NCBI GenBank assembly: GCA_046347625.1
Contig: JAXMFU010000010.1
Span: 14,954-78,953 of the forward strand
DNA length: 64,000 nt
Direction of reading: 5' to 3'
Origin: CAIMUS01 sp046347625
GTDB lineage: Bacteria; Pseudomonadota; Gammaproteobacteria; Competibacterales; Competibacteraceae
The translations under genes and the position numbers were made by a program. The notes under the pieces are model-generated. The model was not told where the DNA came from and did no database searches. It worked only from the letters and a program-made list of their open reading frames with translations. Shown in pieces: positions 59,790-64,000 of this stretch (its first letter is position 1; every line of letters starts with the position of its first letter).

Positions 59790-60975
59790 CAGGGCTGTTC
59801 AACGCTCTCCCATTAGGGCATCCTATTGTTTTCAAACAATAGCTTACGCCGATGCTGCTGCCGACCTTTCTTGCCGCCATTCCCGATCATCGTCGCCCCC
59901 AAGGCCGGTTGTACGCCTTGGGACCCCTGCTGTTGTTCAGCATTCTGGCCATCTTGTCGGACGCCAAGTCATACCGCAAGATCCAGCGGTTCATCCAGGC
60001 CCGGCTGCCGCAACTGAACGCCCTGTGTGGGCTGCACTGGAAGCGGGCCCCGGCTCACACGGCGATCCGCTACACCTTGCAAGGATTGAATCCGGCCGAC
60101 GTGGAGGTGGCCTTTCGTCACCACGCGGCAGTGTTGGAAGGATCGCCCACGGGACTGACGGGTATCGCGATCGATGGCAAAACCCTGCGTGGCAGCTTTG
60201 ACCGGTTCCAAGATCAGAAGGCCATCCAAGTCCTCAGTGCCCTAGCCACCGAGCGTACCCTGATTCTGGGGCATATGCTGATCAGTACTGCCGACAAATC
60301 GCATGAAATTCCTGCCGCCCAGCAGTTGATCGACGAGCTGGGTCTGTCCGGGCGACTATTCACCCTGGATGCACTGCATTGCCAAAAAAAACGGTCGAGG
60401 CCGTCATCGCCACTCACAACCACCTGCTTGTGCAAGTGAAAGCGAATCAGCCGACCCTATTCGAACGGCTGACCGAGACGTATCCTGTCCAACGGCCCCA
60501 GGATCAGCACCACAGCCACGAGATCGGTCGCCATAACCGGATTGAGCAACGTACCACCCGGCTCTGGGACCTGCCGCCCGGTGCCGGCCTTGAGGAGTGG
60601 CACGACCATTTCTGCACCCTGATCGAAGTCCACCGCTACACCGAGGTCTTCGATACCCGTCAAAAACACTGGGTCCCGCGCCAAGAAACGGCCTATTACC
60701 TATCCACGGTGGCCCTGTCAGCGGCCGACGCGGCCCAGGCCATCCGCGATCACTGGGGCATCGAGAACCGCTCACACTACGTCCGGGATGTCACCTTGGG
60801 TGAGGATGCCAGCCGCATCCGTCGCAACCCCGGCATTTTCGCCATGCTGCGCAGCTTCGCCCTTAACCTGCTACGCTTCAACGACATTACTAATATCAGC
60901 CTCGAACTCTATGATAATGCCCTCGATTTCAATCGGCTGCTAGCCTACAAGGGGCTTTAGCATTGAACAGCCCTG
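59790..60975 (+). mobile_element. ISAs1-family insertion sequence
   Basis: A 1186-base element. Ends are inverted repeats of 17 bases with one mismatch (left CAGGGCTGTTCAACGCT; right, read inward, CAGGGCTGTTCAATGCT). It is flanked by the 10-base direct repeat TCTATCCACC at 59780-59789 and 60976-60985. One transposase gene fills it. Clean target duplication points to a recent insertion. Confidence 0.93.
59852..60960 (+). CDS. ISAs1-family transposase, needs -1 frameshift
   Basis: A DDE transposase of the ISAs1 family (369 residues if joined). Frame 1 (59852-60439) carries GIAIDGKTLRGSFDR and FTLDALHCQKK; the second frame (60379-60960) continues KTVEAVIATHNHLLVQVKAN and ends with WGIENRSHYVRDVTLGEDAS. 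The switch is at eight A residues in CCAAAAAAAACGG, where a -1 slip gives HCQKKTVEAV, the family sequence. Either slippage makes the full enzyme, or one A was lost and the gene is dead. Confidence 0.85.
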
Positions 60976-61767
60976 TCTATCCACCGCCAGTAACACCAGC
61001 CATCCAAAAATAGCACCGGCAATTTGTCGGATGGAATCGATGCTATCCGGTTTCTGGTCTACCAGCTTTTGCAGACAGCTTTCGGTGGCCTTATGCAGCA
61101 AATCCAACGCTTCAAGCGGGGAATTCAGGTGTCGTGGCACCAATGCATCCGCCGCCGATTCGACGCCGGCTTGTAGACTTATTTCGTCGTACAGGGATTT
61201 GGCACCGGGTTGCTTGAGCAATTCACGGATCTGATTTCTTATTTTTCTGACAGCCGGCGGCGATTCAGGAAACCGCGGCGGCGGGCGCTCGGGTTGCCCT
61301 TGACCTGAAGGAAAGAGTGGTGAAATCAACGGCCAGACCGACCCCGGCGGTATCCCGGCGAGTAACTTTTCCCTGGCGGCTGCTTCCTCTAAGCCGACCA
61401 GATCGATGTAAATAATCGGTGCCAGTAACCCTGATGGCTTACACTCCGCCACTCGCACCGGCAGCAGAGTTCTCTTAGCACCGGTCGGATCCTGAGCGAA
61501 TGCCGCCGCCCACTCCGGCTGGGTATATTCGGCTTCCAGATAGTTCGGCGATAGCACTATCAGGGTGCGGTCTGCCTGAGCGGCTTTTTGCATCTCTACG
61601 ATGAAGTTGCCACCAGGACGGAAATCCCAGTCCTGAATTACTAACGAGTGACCGGCTTCCTTTAATTGCCAGGCGATCCATTCCGCCCAGTCTTTGTCTT
61701 TGCCGTTGTAGCTGATAAAGAAGTCTTTCTTGTTTTCCGCCATCGCTTTCCTCTCCCCCAATTGAGT

Positions 61768-61803
61768 TCATACGGCGCAATACGCTGCGCTATTGCGCCC
61801 TAC
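61768..61803. repeat. Short palindrome, GCGCAATACGC family
   Basis: CATACGGCGCAATACGCTGCG then CTATTGCGCCCTAC, a shortened version of the repeat at 17501. Just upstream of the TIR gene. Confidence 0.7.
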
Positions 61804-61830
61804 TTCACTATTTTACTACAGAATTCATCG

Positions 61831-61975
61831 GCCGTTTCCGGTATCCCCAAAAACGCCGGAAACGCTCCGCAAGCTGTGCTTATTCCGGCCTACAATTACT
61901 ACAGAATCCATTGCCGTTTCCGGCATCCCCGAAAATGCCGGAAACGCTCCGCAAGCTGCGCTTATTCCGGCCTAC
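61831..61975. repeat. 82-base tandem repeat, about 1.8 copies
   Basis: The unit begins GCCGTTTCCGG and contains GCCGGAAACGCTCCGCAAGC and TTATTCCGGCCTAC. Copy 1 starts at 61831, copy 2 at 61913, with a few differences. It lies in the upstream region of the TIR-MoxR operon. Confidence 0.85.
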
Positions 61976-62012
61976 GACTTATTACGGCCTGCAATTGGCT
62001 CGGCAGCCCCAA

Positions 62013-62086
62013 TGTCGGGTTACGACGCGCCTGTAGCTTTTCTGCTAATTGTCGATTTGGTAGCAGGCGCGTCTAACCCGACCTAC
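62013..62086. repeat. Palindromic repeat, TGTCGGGTTACG family
   Basis: TGTCGGGTTACGACGCGCC on the left and GGCGCGTCTAACCCGACCTAC on the right. With the two entries above it fills the 340-base gap between the TIR gene and the Nudix gene; no gene is seen there. Confidence 0.85.
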
Positions 62087-62098
62087 GGGGATTTTCGT

Positions 62099-62665
62099 CT
62101 AATACCGCCGGATAATGACCTTGCCGTCCGTCCCCCGGCTGATATCGCCCATGTGCAGATTGTAGCGACCGCTGCGGCGCTCCTCGAAATAGCGCTTCAG
62201 GGTTTCACCTACGACCGGAAATGCTAACTCCCGCCAGGGAATCTCCTCCTCGGCAAACAGCCCTACTTCCAGAGTTTCGGCGCCGGCGCTGGCTTTGCCT
62301 TCCCGCAGTTCGGCCCGAAACATCAGATATACCTGGCTGATATGGGTCAGGCTGTAAATCGCATAAAGTGCCAAATCCTCTACCACCGCCTGGGCCTCTT
62401 CCCAGGCTTCACGGGCGGCGGCCTGTTGTGTCGATTCGCCGGTTTCCATAAAGCCGGCCGGCAGTGTCCAATAGCCGTAGCGTGGCTCGATCGAACGGCG
62501 GCACAGCAGGATTTTTCCCTGCCAGTGCGGAATACAGCCGACTACAATTTTCGGATTCTGATAGTGGATCGTTCCACAAACTTCGCAAACATAGCGGATA
62601 TGAGTATCGCCCGTTGGAATCCGACGAACCACTTCGGCGGAGCCGCATTCGCTGCAAAATTTCAC
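62099..62665 (-). CDS. Nudix hydrolase with N-terminal zinc ribbon
   Basis: A 188-residue Nudix protein. Residues 1-35 are a zinc ribbon (CSECGS and CEVCGT). The Nudix box runs GFMETGES then REAWEEAQA, with the final Gly replaced by Gln, as in some relatives of this zinc-ribbon subfamily. The domain start is VVGCIPHWQGKILLCRRSI. It probably hydrolyses a nucleoside-diphosphate-linked compound such as NADH or ADP-ribose; which one cannot be seen. Confidence 0.9.
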   Translation of the reverse strand: MKFCSECGSAEVVRRIPTGDTHIRYVCEVCGTIHYQNPKIVVGCIPHWQGKILLCRRSIEPRYGYWTLPAGFMETGESTQQAAAREAWEEAQAVVEDLALYAIYSLTHISQVYLMFRAELREGKASAGAETLEVGLFAEEEIPWRELAFPVVGETLKRYFEERRSGRYNLHMGDISRGTDGKVIIRRY

Positions 62666-62704
62666 TGTAGCTTTACCTGCACCGGGAAAATCGAACCGGA
62701 ATTT

Positions 62705-62962
62705 TTATGAAGGTGGAGTCTCGTTACGACTCGGCTTGAAAGCATTTAAAACCTGGTTGGTTCCGTCTTTGAGCTTATGCAGCCAGTGTCGCGCCCAAGC
62801 GAATTCCAGGCTTAAAATGGCAAGCCCGGCGGGAATCACGACAAAAGCAGGCCCCGGCAATACGATCAACGCCAGACCGATCAATAACACGGTAACACCC
62901 AGCACGGTAATCACAATCCGTCGGGCCACTTTATAAGTCATATGAATCACTTTGTGTACCAT
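62705..62962 (-). CDS. PGPGW-family small membrane protein
   Basis: An 85-residue protein with two hydrophobic segments (IVITVLGVTVLLIGLALIVL and AFVVIPAGLAILSLEFAW) around the LPGPAF turn, typical of the PGPGW family of putative transmembrane proteins. The ATG at 62962 follows AAGGGTGG; a second ATG lies seven codons on. Function unknown. Confidence 0.85.
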   Translation of the reverse strand: MVHKVIHMTYKVARRIVITVLGVTVLLIGLALIVLPGPAFVVIPAGLAILSLEFAWARHWLHKLKDGTNQVLNAFKPSRNETPPS

Positions 62963-62984
62963 TTACCACCCTTATCCTTGCAAG

Positions 62985-63920
62985 CTAGCTTTCCGCCAGC
63001 CAATCACGCGCATGTAAAAAGTCTTCATATAGACGGGCTTCGGGGCTGTTCGGTTCAGGATGCCAGTTGTAGCGCCAGGCGACCTTGGGTGGAAGGGACA
63101 TCAGAATGGACTCGGTGCGACCGCCGGATTGCAGGCCGAACAGGGTACCTCGGTCGTAGACCAGGTTGAATTCCACATATCGCCCGCGTCGATAGAGTTG
63201 AAAGTCCCGTTCCCGCGGTCCGTAAGGTAAATGACGCCGCCGCTGGACGATGGGCAGATAGGCCGGCAGATAATGCTCGGCCACACTCTGCATGAAGGCA
63301 AAGCAGCGGGCGAAGCCGCCTTCGTTCAGATCGTCGAAAAATAGTCCGCCGATACCGCGCGTTTCGTTCCGATGCTTGAGAAAGAAATACTGGTCGCACC
63401 ATTGCTTATAACGGGGATAGACCTCGGGTCCGAACGGCTCACAGGCGGCCTTGGCGGTATGATGCCAGTGCCTACAGTCCTCCTCGAAACCGTAATAGGG
63501 CGTCAGATCGAAGCCGCCACCGAACCACCATACCGGCTCGGCATCCGGCCTGGCGGCCATGAAAAAGCGGACATTGGCGTGCGAGGTAGGCACATAAGGA
63601 TTATGCGGATGGACCACCAGGGAAACACCCATCGCTTGAAAGCCGCAACCGGCCAACTCGGGCCGTTGCGCCGTCGCGGAGGGAGGCAGGCGCTCGCCCT
63701 GCACCTGAGAGAAATTGATGCCGGCCTGTTCGAACAAGGCGCCGTCGCTCAGCACCCGGGTCCGACCGTGACCGCGCAGGCCGGAATCCGTCGGCGAGCG
63801 CCGCCATGCGTCTTCCTGAAAGACCGTGCCACCGTCCTCGCGCTCCAGGGCGGCGCTGAGGTGGTCCTGCAAATCCAGCAGGTAATCGAGCACTCGCTGA
63901 CTGTCGGGTTCAGGGGTCAC
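62985..63920 (-). CDS. hemF: Oxygen-dependent coproporphyrinogen III oxidase
   Basis: A 311-residue enzyme converting coproporphyrinogen III to protoporphyrinogen IX with oxygen, in heme synthesis. Hallmarks: GINFSQVQGERLPPSATAQR, MGVSLVVHPHNPYVPTSHAN, WWFGGGFDLTPYYGFEED and FNLVYDRGTLFGLQSGGR. The start is a GTG at 63920 that aligns with the E. coli N-terminus. No ribosome site precedes it; instead a 7-base tandem repeat abuts the start codon. Confidence 0.95.
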   Translation of the reverse strand: MTPEPDSQRVLDYLLDLQDHLSAALEREDGGTVFQEDAWRRSPTDSGLRGHGRTRVLSDGALFEQAGINFSQVQGERLPPSATAQRPELAGCGFQAMGVSLVVHPHNPYVPTSHANVRFFMAARPDAEPVWWFGGGFDLTPYYGFEEDCRHWHHTAKAACEPFGPEVYPRYKQWCDQYFFLKHRNETRGIGGLFFDDLNEGGFARCFAFMQSVAEHYLPAYLPIVQRRRHLPYGPRERDFQLYRRGRYVEFNLVYDRGTLFGLQSGGRTESILMSLPPKVAWRYNWHPEPNSPEARLYEDFLHARDWLAES

Positions 63921-63955
63921 GGTTAAAGGCTAAAGGCTAAAGGCTAAAGGCTAAA
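63921..63955. repeat. Heptamer tandem repeat at the hemF start
   Basis: Five copies of GGCTAAA (the first as GGTTAAA) run from 63921 to 63955. On the hemF strand this is TTTAGCC repeated, ending directly at the GTG start. Confidence 0.9.
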
Positions 63956-63958
63956 GTG

Positions 63959-64000
63959 GTAGGGTGGGCAGCTTGTCTGCCCACGCTGCCTGGGATACCG
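63959..64000. repeat. Palindromic repeat, GTAGGGTGGGC family, cut by window edge
   Basis: GTAGGGTGGGCAGCTTGTCT then GCCCACGCTGCC; the second arm would lie beyond the window. Confidence 0.75.

Larger units (their letters stand above)
59225..61743 (-). pseudogene. TIR-domain gene interrupted by an ISAs1-type element
   Basis: Two pieces (61743-60976 and 59779-59225) join in frame when the element and one copy of the 10-base target duplication are removed, giving a 440-residue protein. The start is the ATG at 61743 with GAGAGG upstream. Residues 5-115 form a TIR domain: DFFISYNGKDKDWAEW, VIQDWDFRPGGNF, LIVLSPNYLEAEYTQPEW with E77 as likely NADase glutamate. Residues 170-256 are helical. The C-terminal 184 residues (AVDRDQVSCSQCAFDPWQ, then beta-rich) contain ESHYYITVPPEHDGSP and SLRIIYIGSGQGEGILLLDE; I do not recognise this domain. 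It is operon-coupled to the MoxR gene. As it stands, the full protein cannot be made. Confidence 0.8.

Overview
The window is a stretch of a gammaproteobacterial chromosome with moderately high GC. Points toward this class are the divergent serA / D-2-hydroxyglutarate dehydrogenase pair, the adjacent dksA-gluQ pair, the pcnB-folK-panB-panC order, sdhE-ygfX next to sdhCDAB, a two-domain malic enzyme, a lipoyl-tagged dihydrolipoyl dehydrogenase, and Pseudomonas-like REP palindromes. Two PEP-CTERM proteins imply an exosortase elsewhere in the genome, so this is probably an environmental, non-enteric lineage. I cannot name the species.

Layout. 1-1900: end of a folate gene, EVE-domain, DUF29 and DUF433 genes. 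1.9-8.2 kb: an accessory island with a PstI/BsuBI-type restriction-modification operon led by a ribbon-helix-helix gene, a TIR-transmembrane-FGE fusion, a broken VapBC-like pair, an ATPase lacking its P-loop half, and an oxidoreductase remnant. 8.6-12.4 kb: a tightly overlapping operon of KamA radical SAM enzyme, two ATP-grasp ligases and a GNAT acetyltransferase. 12.5-31.5 kb: mostly core metabolism (serA, D-2-HG dehydrogenase, class I fumarase, malic enzyme, lpdA, ygfZ, and a full succinate dehydrogenase cluster with three assembly or associated factors). 31.6-45.6 kb: PilZ, UbiB-like kinase, Mut7-C RNase, dksA-gluQ, acs, tex, rraA, nitroreductase and msrQ, with three copies of a candidate small RNA family. 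46.4-48.2 kb: a lone PD-(D/E)XK-like nuclease and an antitoxin-like gene. 48.3-55.4 kb: pantothenate and folate genes, pcnB, a tRNA-Glu, a Sel1 protein and PEP-CTERM proteins. 55.5-61.8 kb: a decayed conflict-type island with a truncated DUF433/DUF5615 module and a coupled TIR / MoxR AAA+ / FGE-domain operon carrying a clean ISAs1-type insertion. 62-64 kb: Nudix, PGPGW protein and hemF.

Most notable. (1) TIR and FGE-like domains are linked twice: once fused in a single membrane-anchored chain, once as neighbours in an operon with a MoxR ATPase. Both FGE-like domains lack the catalytic cysteines, so they look like binding modules of a sensing or defence system. (2) A family of small RNAs (a tandem pair plus a third copy) shares a CCTCC-containing core and ends in strong terminators; the tandem pair has textbook promoters. 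(3) The KamA / ATP-grasp / ATP-grasp / GNAT operon looks like a pathway for a beta-amino-acid-containing small molecule. (4) At least seven families of palindromic intergenic repeats occur, several starting with GTAG, and in three places that GTAG supplies the stop codon of a neighbouring, often truncated, gene.
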